Origin: Hemibagrus wyckioides
Lineage: Eukaryota > Chordata > Actinopteri > Siluriformes > Bagridae
Reading direction: 5' to 3'
Length of the DNA stretch: 64,000 bases
Assembly (NCBI RefSeq): GCF_019097595.1
Contig: NC_080716.1
Coordinates: 26,935,901 to 26,999,900 of the forward strand
A program made the position numbers and the translations under genes. Under the pieces are notes generated by a model that was not told the DNA's origin, searched no databases, and worked only from the letters and a program-made list of their open reading frames with translations. The first letter of the stretch is position 1, and every line of letters begins with the position of its first letter. Shown here one piece after another: positions 37,261 through 62,175 of this stretch.

Positions 37261-37485
37261 AATAAATCACTTTATATATGGTAATGTACACTTCTCAATC
37301 AGAAAGGACTGTAGCTATTTTAAATTAAACTACACAAAAAACAAAAACATTTTTTTTTTCACTGGCAGGTACATAAAAATCTTACACACCACCACACTTG
37401 CTTGCTAACAATAAGAAAGACAAACTATTTGCATTGAGGTTATTTGAGAGTGTGAGCTTTATTTAATGTCAGTTCAATAAATAAA
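37261..37485. terminator. Candidate poly(A) signals for copy C (+) and dhx30 (-)
   Basis: Plus-strand AATAAA at 37261-37266 and overlapping AATAAA at 37476-37485 follow the copy C stop at 36828. A minus-strand AATAAA (TTTATT at 37458-37463) follows the dhx30 stop at 37770. The convergent genes may therefore have overlapping 3' ends. Based on hexamers only; no cleavage evidence. Confidence 0.4.
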
Positions 37486-37769
37486 GAATAGTGTGCATTT
37501 TATTTTACATACAGATGAAAGTCAAACACTTCGTAATGTCTACTTTTATGCTTTTCAAGGGTGACAACGTGGAAGTCAAATTTGTTTATCCAGTTCATTA
37601 AATTGCCATTGTCTGATTTCCCTCCACACTCGTCCTGGGATTTGGTCAGAGCAAACAGTATGCGCCACTATGAGACATCATGGACCTGTCTAGATATCTA
37701 GTCTCCATTAAATACATTACAAGGCAAAGAAAGTGCAACCTTTATATAATAAAGCAGAAAAAAGCTCCA

Positions 37770-49034
<11,265 letters not shown>

Positions 49035-49140
49035 ATTTACACAACAGACACACTGCTTCGGGTCTCTGTGAGGAGGCGATACCTGCTCAACATCGCCATC
49101 TGTCGGTGCGGCATGAGAACGGCGCTGCGTTTACACTCAG

Positions 49141-50490
49141 GGTGATGCTAACGCGCTAATTGATAACCAAAATGCTAACATGAAGATGAAAAACAATGTC
49201 CAAAGTAAATTTAAAAGATTACAAACACCACAGCCACCCCCCCCCACTCTTTTTGAGTTTTAAAATACTGCTTTTAAATCTCAAACAGCATGACCATTAA
49301 AAAAGGGGCACTATTATTTAGCTAAGCAGATTGATCAGTTTTGTTGTTTATTGCTTTGGTAATTTAGACTCAATATTTGGTAATATAGCTAGTTATTTAG
49401 CTAGCTAGTTAAGTGTTGTAAATTTCCTTGACAAATAAGTTAGCTTGCATGTTTCATTACAAAGGATTTGTTAAAGAAATAGCTAATTCACAAGAAAAAT
49501 TCATGTCTAGTCATGCAGTCAGCCATGAAGATCAGCAATTTCATCAGTTTTCACAAATATTTACACTTTAATAATCGAGTATGTATAAATGTTTTATAAA
49601 TTGTATAAATTTATTTATTTTATTATTATTATTTTTATATATTTGTTCAACTTTTATACTTCTAATTTTGTGCTTGATTGCTGTGAGGGAAATTTTTACA
49701 TATAATTTTTTTTTTTTTTTTTTACATATTTTTTCATATTATTTGTTTCAGCTCACCAATAAGAATTGACTTTTTCGACATCCAAACTGCTCACTGCCAA
49801 TTTTTTTTTTTTTAAGTAAACAAGTTTATTATGACAAAATTTTAAGATCACTGATTGTCCATCTTTGGTATAGCTGGAAATGTTTAATGAAATTCTACTC
49901 TACAGAAGGAAATCAAGAAAAAGAAATTTACAAAAAAGTCTGAAATCTGAAATTTCCAAATAAATTGTTTTTAATTTTAGAATTAGAATATGATTTTCAA
50001 AAAAAGGAAAATAAAAATTTAATAAATACCAAAATAAATTCTGAAGAAAGAAAAGAAAAAAAAAGCTAAAGATGTATAAAAGGTGTCTATCTTCACAATA
50101 TATTTTATGATAACAATAAAATAATCAATTTTGTGGGGAAAGAAATCCCAAAAGAACAAAGTTTTAAAAGAAAGAATGAATTCTACAGTAAAAACACTGT
50201 AGGAAATAGTAAAAAAAATACATTTATAAAAATTAGAAAAAAAGAAAATAACATGACAAAACAAGAAAAATGTCTTTTTTTAAGTAAAGTTATTTAATTA
50301 CAATTAAGTACAATTAAGCTTTACAGTATGCTAATTACAAAAAACAATAGTGCAAAAGCGAGAAAGAACAGAAATCATGAACAAAAGCCACACATGACAT
50401 TTAAGTGCAAATTGTATGATTATTAGTTAGACAATAAAAGTGTAAATATAGCAGCTAACACTCCCACGTACAAAAAGTGGTATGAGTTCA
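49141..50490. other. Intergenic region between dhx30 and wrnip1
   Basis: AT-rich with several homopolymer T runs. No gene or recognisable repeat. The stretch 50280-50490 is probably the wrnip1 3' UTR. A minus-strand AATAAA-type signal (TTTATT) lies well downstream of the stop, for example at about 49605. Confidence 0.5.
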
Positions 50491-53400
50491 TCAGTCAGAT
50501 GGTGTCCAGGTGAAAAAGTTGATGCCGCGGAGTTCCTCAGGGAGATATTCTTGGTCCACTGGCCCTTTGAATGCTGGATTGTATTTGTAGCCTTTAGCGT
50601 AGCCTAGCTCCTTCATTAGCTTGGTGGGAGCATTGCGGAGGTGAAGCGGCACTGGGGGTAACGGGCCTTTGTGGTTCCTCAGACAGGCCTTAACACTGTT
50701 ATAAGCATTATACACTTCGATAGACTTAGGAGCCCTGGCCAGGTAGAGCACACACTGTGCTAGGATCACCTAGACAAGCAGGTAAATGTTTACAGGTAAA
50801 GCTCTGACTGATTGCTCCTGATTTTAATCAGTGATAAATCTTTATATTAATCTTTATATTCAATTCTTACAAACATGGATGAATGTTTACCTCGCACTCA
50901 GGCATGCCGATGAAGTGGCAGGCTTGGAACGCAGACACGGCCTGAGGGAGTGCAGCAGGATCAGCCAAACCTTAAACAAAAGCCATAGTTCAGAATATTC
51001 AACACAGGTGATAAGGAAAAGTTCTAAGACTGAGACTTAAATAAAACTTATAAATAAATATATATATATATACATACATACATATATATAAAATTTTGTT
51101 TTTACTCATAACTCACTTACAACCTCACCTAACTAACCTCCTGACTAACTCACCTACGTCCTCACTAGCGAAGCGCACCAGCCTGCGTGCCACGTACAAC
51201 GGGTCCTCACCTCCCTCCAACATCCGGCCCAGCCAGTAGAGGGCAGCGTTTTCATCTGAACCCCTCATTGACTTATGCAGGGCTGAGATGCAGTTGTAGT
51301 GTTCCTCACCTGTAAGTCAGATACATACTGAAAATCACTGTTCAGCTCTTGTGTACATTTTAATTAGTTTCCTCCCATGTATTTGTTACTGTTTTGCCAT
51401 CAAATGTGCACAAGTTTCTTTTTCCTTTTTTGATCTACTTGTTTATTTATTCACTTTCTGTTCTTTCTCTATTCTTCCTTGGTTTAATTTCTACAATCCA
51501 GAGTGATGACAAATTCAAGGAAAATTCTGGGAATGTTGGATCTTAATCATGAGCACAAAATACAAGTGGAAAGATTTTTTTTTTTATACGCTTCATTTAA
51601 ACAGGAGATCACTGTAAATCAAGATTTAAAACCCGGTCCTGTGTGATTTGATTTGATTAACAATACTGGCTTTGTGATTGGTGGTTCATTTTAATTCTGA
51701 GAATCTTTTGAACAAAACTAGAATAAAGAAAAATAATGTCTGAAAAGATTCCTTGTTTTATTTCTGAATACTAAATAATGCAAAACAATGTGCATTTCTG
51801 TCTGTAAAAAAAATCAACATTGAAATAAATTGCTTATAAATCTAATTAAATAAATAAATATTAAAAAAACCCTCCCAAAAACAGGTTTCTGACCCAGGGA
51901 AAATGATTTGCTCTGTAGCACTAAATGAGGTGATATTTTAACTGGAAAAGCTCCAAAGTTGGCTAAAATGCCCATTTCCACTGCTTCATTCTCTGTCACT
52001 GTAGATCACAGCTGTGTGGGTCTGGTGTCATTTGAAACCTAATGAAGTGCTAATTTTTAGTGGCTATAACATTTTTGTGTAATCATATAACTTATGTGTC
52101 TGTCATTGCGATCAACGTAGGGCCACCTAAGAACCTCTGGTGTTCAAACAGTGCAACTCCATCAGCTATATAATGAACAGAATACTGATTACTGCGATGT
52201 GATTCACATATTCCTATAATACACATCGTGAAACACACATTCACACATTCCTATAACACACATTGTGATGCATCATATCGTACCCTAGTAGTTTTGTTTT
52301 GTAATAGTGATATGCCACCAATTAATCCATCTCAAACCTAACAGGCTGTTGACACATTAGAAACCCTCTGGTGCCAAATAGCAGGCTCAGGGCAAGCAGG
52401 CATGGGATGTCGGTGTCATGTGTTAATAGTGTTCATATCTGTTTCTTCCCCCCAGAGGTCACTGTTTTGTGGCTTTGAAATCTGACCTTAACATAAAGTG
52501 CAATTTATATCTCAAAGTGACTACAAAGCAGAATCTATCACTCTAAAAACATTTCAAAAGCACAAGGCACAATCCAACTCTTGTTCTTTACTGTTTTTTT
52601 TTTAATTAACAAACAGCTGACTAGTCCTACACTCCCACTTTAACAGCATGGGACTCTAATAAATTACTAAGCAGATAAATGAACTGAGATGTTCTGATGG
52701 CCAAAACAAAGAAACAGCATTATTAACTAAATTTCACATTTTATCTGAAAGGTAAAGTTAAATATGAATATTAATGAGCATTAATGATTTCCTTATTTAC
52801 CAACAGTTGTGCTTTTTTATTGATACCTAGCTTTATTTTACATTTCTCAGGTCTACAGACAAGATTCATGTAAAAATCCACCATCACTAATCTTCAGGCA
52901 GATTAAACACAAACTCATCCATGTCTTTAAGGACCTTGCTTTGGTCACTGGAGTGCAGTCATGTTGGAACAGGAAGGGGTCATCCCCAAACTGTTCCCAC
53001 AAAGTTGGGAGCATGAAATTGTCCAAAATGTCTTGGTATGAAGCTGAAGCATTAAGAGTTCCTTTCACTGGAACTAAGAGGCCAAGCCCAACCCCTGAAT
53101 AACAACTGCACACCATAATCCCCCCTCCACCAAACTTTACACTTGGCACAGTGCAGTCAGGCAAGTACCGTTCTCCTGGTAACTGTTTTCTCTGTTGTTC
53201 CCAATTGCTTCCACTTTGTTATAATACCACTAACAGTTGACTGTGGAATATTTAGTAGTGACAGGTGCGAACCTATCACTGTACTACGCTTGAATTCACT
53301 GAGCTCCTGAGAGTGACCCATTCTTTCACAAATGTTTGCTGAAGCAGTCTCCATGCCTAGGTGCTTGATTTTATACACCTGAATTCAATGATTTGGAGGA

Positions 53401-54285
53401 GTGTTCCAAAACTTTTGGCAATATAGTGTATGTCATAAATGAGTTTTTTTTCCACCATCAAGTGGAAATTTTGGAAACCTTGACTGTGTACCTTGACTTA
53501 TATTAGGTGACTGAAAGTCCGAAAAAAGCTCTTAAACACATAAATGTTCATATTTGTGACATTTCTTACACATTGTTTTATGTAATGAATAAATCCTGGG
53601 CTTGAATTTTCCATCCACATCATGTTTAAAGGTATAAGAAGTTGAAACACACTTCATACTCGCCTGCTTTGTCGTAGAGGATGTGAGATCTCTGTAAACC
53701 CTCTTTGACATGCTGCTCCTGGACCACGGTCTTCTGAGGAGTGTGTGTTTCTGCGCTGAGGGTCTTGTTCACACACGCCTGCACGGCCAGCTGTAGGCCG
53801 TTGAGAGCCGCTCGAGCGTCTCCGTCACACAGGTGAGCGATGGTGTCCAGGGCCTTCTGCTCGATACACACCTGTCTCCTGCACCCAGACACACACAGAG
53901 AGCTCACAAACAGTGTTTAACCCTGAGAGAGGGAGAGAGAGAGAGAGAGAGAGAGCAAGAGAGAATGAGAGAACGAGAGAGAGAACAAGAGAGAGAGAGA
54001 GAGAGAGAAAGAAAGAGAGAGAGAGCAAACAGAAAGAAAAGGAAAAAAAGAAATCCTGAGATACAGAATGACAAACAAACAAAATGACAAAAATTTAAGC
54101 ATTAAGGAATGAAAAAATGTGAAAGATATTAAGATCAGTAAAGAAGGATTAATAAAGAAGGATGAAAGAGAGAGAAAAAAAGACTCTATAAAGGTAGAAA
54201 GGAAGAGAAAAATGTAAATAAAATGAAAGAAGAGACAAAGAGGGAGATTGAACAAAAGGAGAAATAATATGCCAAAAAACAGAGT

Positions 54286-54373
<88 letters not shown>

Positions 54374-57300
54374 AATCTATCATCTACTTCCATGCGTTTC
54401 ATAAATCCAGTGCAGTGATGGTGATGGACATTAGTTTGTGGACCTGAACATTACACCCACGTGTGATTTATAAACATCTTGTTAAGGATTCAGTTTGCTG
54501 TTAATAATAACATCCATAATAAACTCTTTCCACTAGATTTTGGAACAGTTTTTTGGTTCAGGACCAAAGCTTCCAGTATTATGACTGTAGGTACAGTATG
54601 TGCTCAAGATGTCAGCAACAGTAATTACTAGTAGTTGTGGGCGGAGCTAGCACTATTGTTCACTGCTGATTGGTTATCCAAACTGTCACACAACATGGAG
54701 TACAACATGCACAAACTCCAAATAATAAAAAATCTGAACCAAACTCAATTTCTTGAAATATAAGAAGAGTGTGAGACAACTGAAGCCCAAATGCTGCTGA
54801 CATGAGCACTATTTCTGCTCAAGAGTGCTGCAATGAACTTCTGACTGACGGTTCTGAGTAGAACGCAGTTGTGTACACCGAAACTGCAGGATGTCTATGT
54901 GACCTTGTAAAGCTCCCTTTAGTTGATAGACACATTTGAATCCAGGATCAGAGTAGAGCTAAAAATGGCGCTAGACTATAAATGTCATTCTTCTGAGATG
55001 TATGGGGGCTGCTGGTGGAAAGCTTTAACTAGACTTTCACAAAGGCATCTAGTGGTCTCGTAAAATGGACTAATGAAAGCTATGACCGTGAATGTGGTTA
55101 AAGAGGTACGAAAGAAAAAAAATCCTATGGACCTGAGTCAACAGATATAAAACTGCCTCCATCATCTATGAATTGTAGGAATGCCTAGACACCGAGCTAA
55201 ACGGAGCAGAACCTAACATTAACGTGATGAATTTCTCCTAAAAGATCTTTCCATCATTTACATATCACTCATAAAGCCTGTGCAGGAAGCCGTACCTACA
55301 GCCTGCTTCAGTCTCGACAGTGATGGACTGTGTTATGGCTTCCTGACCTACTGTGGGTGTCCCTGGCAAGCAGACGATACAGACCCGTCCAAAAGGAACT
55401 CGGATTACTCGGTGGAATTTTCTCCAGAAACTGAGACCAATTGGGGGGGTGGGGGGGTTGTGCTGGATTTCCTGGCACGGTTTGGCAGGATGATGTTATT
55501 GTTGAGTCAGCTGGCCATGACCGGGACACCAAACCCAGCTGGGTCTTAAATGACTCCTGACACACTGGTCTCAAAACACTCAGGAAGTGGGTCAAAACCA
55601 GACTAATGAATAAACCATTACTAAATAAATCACAACAGAAAACACGGTTATGTGTTTAAAGCTGTGTGACTTGGAGAGCGAAGTTTTTCACAGTTTATTC
55701 ACGTTTTCAGTACTTCTGATTGCTTTGCTATCTCATTTTGACTAGATTCGATATATTTTAACTTGCTAAGATGTCATTTTTTGCAGTGTTGGTGGGGGAA
55801 GAGATGCAAGAAAAAATTCTTCAAATGAGGTACAGTTGTTTTTTTTTGTTAACACCAGTAAGAAGTTAAGCTCTAAAGCCTAGACAAGTTTTATTTAAAG
55901 CAAAGTGTTCCTCAAGATAATAACCAATTCTATTTTTTTTTTTCCCCCCAAATGCATCCCAATTTACAGGTGGCTGTGTAGCCAGCTCAAGCCTCCAGGG
56001 TCTTATACATATATAACGTTGATTTAATAGCCATGTATATACAGAGAGACAGACAGAAAGACAGATAGGTAAATAACGTTATTAATCTAAGGGAGAAATT
56101 CACAGATTACAGCTGCACTCCAAAACGTACTGTCCAATCAAGAATATTTAGAAAAAATAAAAGCAAATGAACATATTCCTTAAAATGATTGCTAAGGTGA
56201 GTTTAGCCTTATATACTCAAAATTACTCTCTCACTGAGTCAGTGAGTGGATTTCCTCTGGGTTTCCTCCAACCTCCAATTGGTGACTCTCTGAGTGTCAG
56301 TTAGTGTGTCCCATCTAGGAAGTATTCCCACCTTTACTACACAGTGATAGACTCTGGAATTATCACCAGCAGTGACATGATTAGTGAAGATGAATGGCTG
56401 GATAATTTTCCTCCACTAATCAGCTCCCATCATGAGAAAGGAAGAGAAACAGTTGTTTCATCTATAATGTGTGAAGCCCATGGTAATCCAGTGCATCTTA
56501 TCAAATTTACTGGAAAGGTGAACATGCTTGGGAAAGAAAGCTAAATGGCCAGTGAGTTAAGTGAGTAATTATTTAATGATGATTTCATTGATGGGAAAAA
56601 GACACAGGGTCAAGCATGATCTTTATGCTATGGAACTGACATCTATGGCATTGACAAGCTTGCATCTTCTGCTGATAAAAAACAACAACAAAAAAAACAT
56701 GACAACTTATGGATGATCATCATCCATAGCAATGTATTTCCAGTATGTTATTTCACTCAATAGTTTCCATCCATGTTGTTTATCATAATTGACATTTCTT
56801 TCTAAGGTTTCTACCAGCACAGCGAACAACAAACTGCACATAGCTGGAAGCACTAGGTCTTCTGGAAGGGTCACCACTTGACACCTTGTAAAATTCAAAA
56901 CCAAATGAGTACTTAGTGTTTAAATGCAAGGAAGATTACGACTGAAAACAAGGCCAACTATCTGGGCACAGTCCTGAAGTCCTGAGGTCTGCTGAACATG
57001 GAGCTCTCTTAAAACTGACAGGACATAATAAATCTGCTGAGGCTTACAAGTTCAGATGCTGGGAGGTCATACAGGGAAGACTAACTGCTCTGTTAACTTT
57101 TAATCATTTCATTTTTTAAGTTTGAACCAATTTGGCTTTAACCACTAATGTCAGAAGAAGAACTTTATATATATATATGGGAAACACACCATAGTCTAAA
57201 CATAGCAACACAGTGAACTTCTTGAATACAAACTGCTGCTTGTATTTGATAAAGATCACAGTGTACCCATTAATGCTATGTTGGGAATAAAATGTCCAAT

Positions 57301-58747
57301 TTCTACTGGACATGCTGCTGACTTTGAGCAAACAACATCGCAGCTTTTCCAAGAAAGGTGAGTCTTAATCCACAGCACATTAAGTCATACTTTTATTGAA
57401 AGGAACCAACATTTTTCCTTAACCGTCTCAGAATATTTCCGAGATCAAACCAAAACCTTCAAAAACCCCCACAGAAACTCAAAACCATTTTTATACACAA
57501 AAGGATCTGTATCTGTAATGCCATAATAAGGACCTGAACAACATATCACTGGATGTTAAAAGGTTCTTTACTGTGCAAGATTCTGAACTTAATGAATACA
57601 TCTATACAAATCACAGGTTTATAATGCGCTTGTGCTACTGTTATTGTTGCCATAGCGACAGTAATAGTAGCTGAGATGCTGAAGCTGACTATAAAGAGAT
57701 GTTTCAGGAGGTCTCGCAAACAGCGTTACGCATCTTTAATCATAAACTAGATAAGATAAATAAAAAGTGTTAAAAAGTGTTAGTTTAGCCAAGATGAAAG
57801 AGGGGAAAAATACTATAGATTGTGTGTGTATCGAAATGTAATCATCTTTGATGTGGTAAATGTAATGTAAATGTGGTAAATGTGTTTTATTCCTTATGTA
57901 CTGTATGTTAAACTTCCAGTAAAAGGTCATTGTCTAAAACATGAAAATCTAATCATAGGTCTTAATAAATTGAGAAATGACTGTATTATTGGGACAATCT
58001 ACCTCTAATGTCTTTTAAATAGAGGACTTTAATAAAGCACTTGTTTAGTCATTAATACGTCCCAATGAGCAAAGACTTTGCTTGCACTGTTTAGATGTTA
58101 TTATTTATTTAAATCCATTCAATTTTATTTGTATAGCTTTTAACAATGAATATTGTTGCAAAGCAGCTTTACAGGACTGAAAAAAAAACTGAATTAAATT
58201 GATGTTTAAAAATTAAGTTTAAAATTTTATTTCATAGTTATATCCCTCTATATCTTCTGTGTTGAGGATTTATACTAGACACTGAAATGTTCTCCATTAT
58301 AACTAAGGAACAATGTCCAAAATATATTTAACAGGATTAACAGAAATTCAGTCAATTTATAAAATGTCATACTCTAAAGTAAAAGACACTGAAAGATCTA
58401 AACAGATTCTAACATATTCTGAAAGAAGTTCCTTAAAGGATATAAATATTATTTAGGACTGTTCATGTTTGAAAATTTATGTTGCTTCTTTTGATGTAGT
58501 GTTTCAGTGAAACTTTGTCTTATTTTATTATTAAATGTTGATAGTGCAAGTCTGTGTTGTGTTAGACTCATAAAGCATGTGTTATTGGGTTTAACCGATG
58601 CTGTGTGGAAGGTTGCTGTGTGAAGAGGGGAAAGTCATTTCCAAGTGCAAACAGCATCATGTTTACAGCGGGGCTTCCATGGAGCTGGCATCTCCTGAAA
58701 ACCTGATACTCGCCTCTATTCACCTGCCAACTGTCTCTTCTTATCCA

Positions 58748-58803
<56 letters not shown>

Positions 58804-61169
58804 ACATACACACGCAATCTCAGGCTACCAGACTGGAAAGAGGGAGGGTCATTTGGAGGAAACCTTCCAGCATCAGGCAATAAAACACCCAAATGAGGAG
58901 CGATGAGAGAGCTTAGAGCTCCTTTTCAGCCAATCAGTGATCAGGGAGATATCCATCTGAGTGCTAGGCGGGCTGACTAGAATTCCACACGTGCAGTGAT
59001 AACAAGGAGTACTCAGACACAAACACACACTTACTCTGCCGAGCAGTCCGGTCCTGAGCAGTCGTCTGGCAACACAATCAGCCCTAGTGAATCCACGGCC
59101 CGGCGTAATATCGAGCTCATCGCCGACACGCTCAGCTTCTCAAGGACCAGAACCCTGCAGCGGCTCAGCAGAGCACTGTTCACCTGAAAGGACGGGTTCT
59201 CTGTGGTTGCTCCGATCAGCGTGATCGTCCCGCACTCCACGTGAGGAAGAAAGGTGTCCTGAGGAGAAGAAGATGGGAAGGAAAGAGAACAAGGTCCTCA
59301 GCATCACAAGTGTGGCCACTCATGGAAGGTGAGTGAGTGAGTGCATCGAAGTTCTGATGATTCGAAGTTTGGACAAAAAAAAACCCCTGATGGCATTACA
59401 TTTACATTTAGATCTATTTACTAATTAAGCATTGTAGTCTTACACAGTAAAACAAAACACAACATGCAAATGAGAAATTTACACATTTCATAGTTGGCTC
59501 AAAATATTCAAGTATTAAATTTTCTGTTTACTTAAAATTACCCTTACCCTTCTGTTTACTTAAAATCTTTGTGCTAGCAGCTACAGCGGTAGCATTTACT
59601 ACAATGTGCTGTTTTTGTCCACTTTGTATAATCTAAAATATGTGGAAAATACAATTATTCTTAATTTTTTATGGACGTTTAGAAAATTTAACCCATTTAC
59701 AGCCAAAAATCTATATTTACCAAAAACAAGCTGGAAATACTTTTAATGAATTTTTTATCTTGCCTAGGCTTAATGTTGGGTGACGAATAAACGTGATAAG
59801 TAAAAAGTCAGTCTAACCATACTTGATGTGTGAACGTGATTCTTTGATGAGGTCCCTGGACAGCTACAGTAAATGAAAACAGACCTAATCCTAATAGAAT
59901 CTGCTTGTAATCAGTGGAAATGTCTGTGAGCTACAACTGGGGAAAAAAAAAAATTCCCACCCTTTTCACTTTAACCACAATTTGAACAGCAAGAATTTTA
60001 CTTTCTCAGGACAGGACTTTATCAGGCAGACACACATATCACGAATGCCTAGTGTTGCAGTATAATAATAAAGTCAACCCAGTGCTAATTTAGTCCCAAC
60101 CTGAATCTCATAACTATTTCAGGGCTTCAGTTCCATATCCCTAATAAAACTGTGGCATGTACGAACACATACGTGTAAAATTCTGTGCACTTCAACAACG
60201 AGGCTTTGATATCGTAATGGGGCTATGTTGGTCTCCCTCAGATCGAAAAATAATCGAGGGTATACTCTAAAGCCCTCTGTGCTTTTTAAAACACGGGCCG
60301 AGAGTCCAAATCAATCTGAACAAATCCTCTGGACTGACTACTGTCGGTGAGTTTCCTCGGTATTGATGCCTCTGAGGACAGGCAGTCGGGATGCTTGGCA
60401 TAACATCTGCTCCATATAATGTACAGTACAGAGAGCTCCTGATCCCACACAGCCGCCGCATTCCAGCTGCCATGTCGTCTAACGCCTCGTGTGTCTGATT
60501 CATCTGATCTTTCCAAGTAGCTGAACATTCAACTCTTTCTAAGAATGTTGAGTGTATAATAACTTATTAAAAACTCCTGTTTGATTGACAGCAGATCACA
60601 GGGACTGGAATCTACCTATTTGACTGGTTCACATCATGGTTAGGATTTTTGGTCATGGTTAGGTTTTTTTTTTTAAGTTTTTAAATCTTAAGTTGGAGAT
60701 CCACTTGTCTATAACAACACAAATTGGATCGAATGATAAAGATTTCCAAAACGATATAAGAAAATGCTTAATAAAATGCTAAATATAATCATTTAGTGCA
60801 AGAATTATAATGCTATTACGCCTTTAAATCCTATAATGAACTTTTACTGTCTAGTGGACCATGTGGAATTAATTTTTACCCCCATGCTCAAATAAAGGTT
60901 GTATATAAGATAAATTGCAGGTTTATCGCCAGCATTTCTTAAAAAAGAAACAAAACAAAGCTCAAAGAACTGACCTGTTGGGATTTGTTAAAGCGATGTA
61001 TCTCATCAATGAAGAGGATGGTTTTCCGCTTGCAGAGTCGGAGCTCGTTCTGTGCCTGTTTGATCACCTCTCGCACCTCACTAGTCGACGTGCTGGTGGC
61101 TGAGAGAGTCACGAAGCGAGCCGTGCCTTTCTTTTTACTGGAGCTGGCAATGATGTGGGCCAGAGTCGT
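50491..61169 (-). CDS. wrnip1: WRNIP1 AAA+ ATPase, 3' six exons (5' part outside window)
   Basis: Exons in coding order: 61169-60975, 59258-59035, 53878-53664, 51309-51154, 50970-50891 and 50769-50491. They join in phase to 382 residues plus stop, matching the C-terminal ~60% of WRNIP1 (human about 665). WRNIP1 is a nuclear AAA+ ATPase of the RarA/MgsA clade that acts at stalled replication forks and binds WRN and ubiquitin. Visible: Walker B FIDEIH, sensor 1 with its [12 protein letters not shown] block, arginine finger LLSRCRV, sensor 2 [10 protein letters not shown], and the tetramerisation/C-terminal block ending [12 protein letters not shown]. The Walker A loop and the N-terminal UBZ finger must lie beyond 64000; none is found in 61170-64000. 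The intron after the third visible exon begins GC (53663-53662) rather than GT. Confidence 0.93.
51310..52846. other. wrnip1 intron, no feature recognised
   Basis: Unremarkable AT-rich intron sequence between exon 51309-51154 and the Tc1-like remnant. Nothing coding recognised. Confidence 0.5.
52847..53432 (-). mobile_element. Tc1/mariner remnant in wrnip1 intron
   Basis: Minus-strand Tc1-like element. The 5' inverted-repeat end lies at 53405-53430 ('tacactatattgccaaaag' read on the minus strand). The transposase N-terminal region follows at 53378-53157 and the catalytic region at 53164-52853 ([26 protein letters not shown]). Frames are broken and the far end is missing, so it is a 5'-end fragment of about 580 bases. 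Confidence 0.82.
53925..54376. repeat. (GA)n and (GAAA)n purine tracts in wrnip1 intron
   Basis: A GA-rich run at 53925-54020 and an (AAAG)n run of about 22 units at 54290-54376, separated by purine-biased DNA. The wrnip1 exon starts at 53878, so on the transcribed strand this is a long pyrimidine tract feeding its acceptor. Confidence 0.9.
54400..58560. other. wrnip1 intron, mostly unannotated
   Basis: No gene recognised. Open frames at 55280-55595 on both strands and at 56344-56544 have no familiar domain. A minus-strand LINE tail (the common 'caaagcagctttac' fish LINE end) lies at about 58105-58180. Confidence 0.45.
58748..58815. repeat. (CA)n microsatellite
   Basis: About 25 CA repeats with a few TA interruptions, 220 bases from the wrnip1 exon at 59035-59258. 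Confidence 0.95.
59259..60974. other. wrnip1 intron, no feature recognised
   Basis: Intron between exons 60975-61169 and 59035-59258. Short poly-A/T runs only. The open frame at 60267-60528 (minus) has no recognisable domain. Confidence 0.5.
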
Positions 61170-61849
61170 CTGTAAACAAACAAGAAAATCAGAACCCTGG
61201 CTCAGATTTCCTTGATATCACTGACCGTGCAGTGCAAACAGAAATAACATAACCTTTTAAGGCTGCTCGATAAATTAGGTTTATTATTCTTTCCTCGTTT
61301 TAAAAAGTGAGATAAATAAACAAAGGTGATATGCAAATGTTAATAAAATATCCTAAACTGAGCGATTACTGTCCATCAGGGATACAGAATGAGTGCTGAT
61401 TTGCAGACTGAGAGAGAAAATGGATCTGAAATAAGCGTAGCCCTGCAGAAGAGCTGATCTAAATATAAGATTAATCACAAATCACTGAGACTTGTCCAAC
61501 TAAGCAGCATAATATAACCTGAAACCACACACACACAAGAAGCTGTCCTAATTTTTTGACTTGGCTTGCCTCTTCTTATCATCTTTCACCTCTCTTCAGT
61601 CTAATATTATGTAGCGTACACCTTCTGCGGGACAATCCTAAAGCCTGTGTGATTACCACTGATGAGAGCTTTGACATTTCTTTGCATTAAGAAAAAATAA
61701 CAGAAAATTTGGTTTGATTAAAAGAAAACATCTTAGCGTCCCCAAATTCTTTCCACAAAGTTGAAAGCAGACAATTGTACGGAATTTGTATTTGTTTTTA
61801 TCTCTCAGCATTACAATTCCACTTCACTAGAACTCAAACCCTGTTCCAG

Positions 61850-62175
61850 CATGACATTAAACCTGTGCACAAATCAGAGCTTCATGAAGACCTGGTGTGT
61901 TAAGGTTGGAGTGGAAGAACTCGAATGTCCTTAACAGAGCCCTGACTCTGACTCAACCCCACTGAACACCTTTTTGGGATGAACTGGAAAGCAGACCAGC
62001 TCCCACATCACTGCCTGATCTTGTTAATGCTCTTCTGGTTGAACGAACAAAATCACCACAGCCACGCTACAACATCTAGTGGAAAGACTATTCAGAAAAG
62101 TGGAGCTTATTATAACAAAAGGGAATGAGAAGCACATATGAGTGTGATAATCATGTGTCCAAAAACTTTCAGTTC
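61850..62175 (+). repeat. Tc1-like transposase C-terminal remnant
   Basis: Plus-strand degenerate remnant of the same Tc1-like family as in aminotransferase intron 7. It reads, with frameshifts, LNRALTLTQ, FGMNWKADQLP and HSHATTSSGKTIQKSGAYYNK, which corresponds to the last third of the transposase. Confidence 0.65.

Noticed and set aside
53917..54402. 161-codon Phe/Leu/Ser-rich frame on the minus strand
   Set aside because: Translation of the GA and GAAA purine tracts.
55280..55595. Overlapping open frames of about 90 codons on both strands in the wrnip1 intron
   Set aside because: No recognisable domain, no splice context, and both strands open over the same GC-richer patch. Treated as chance.
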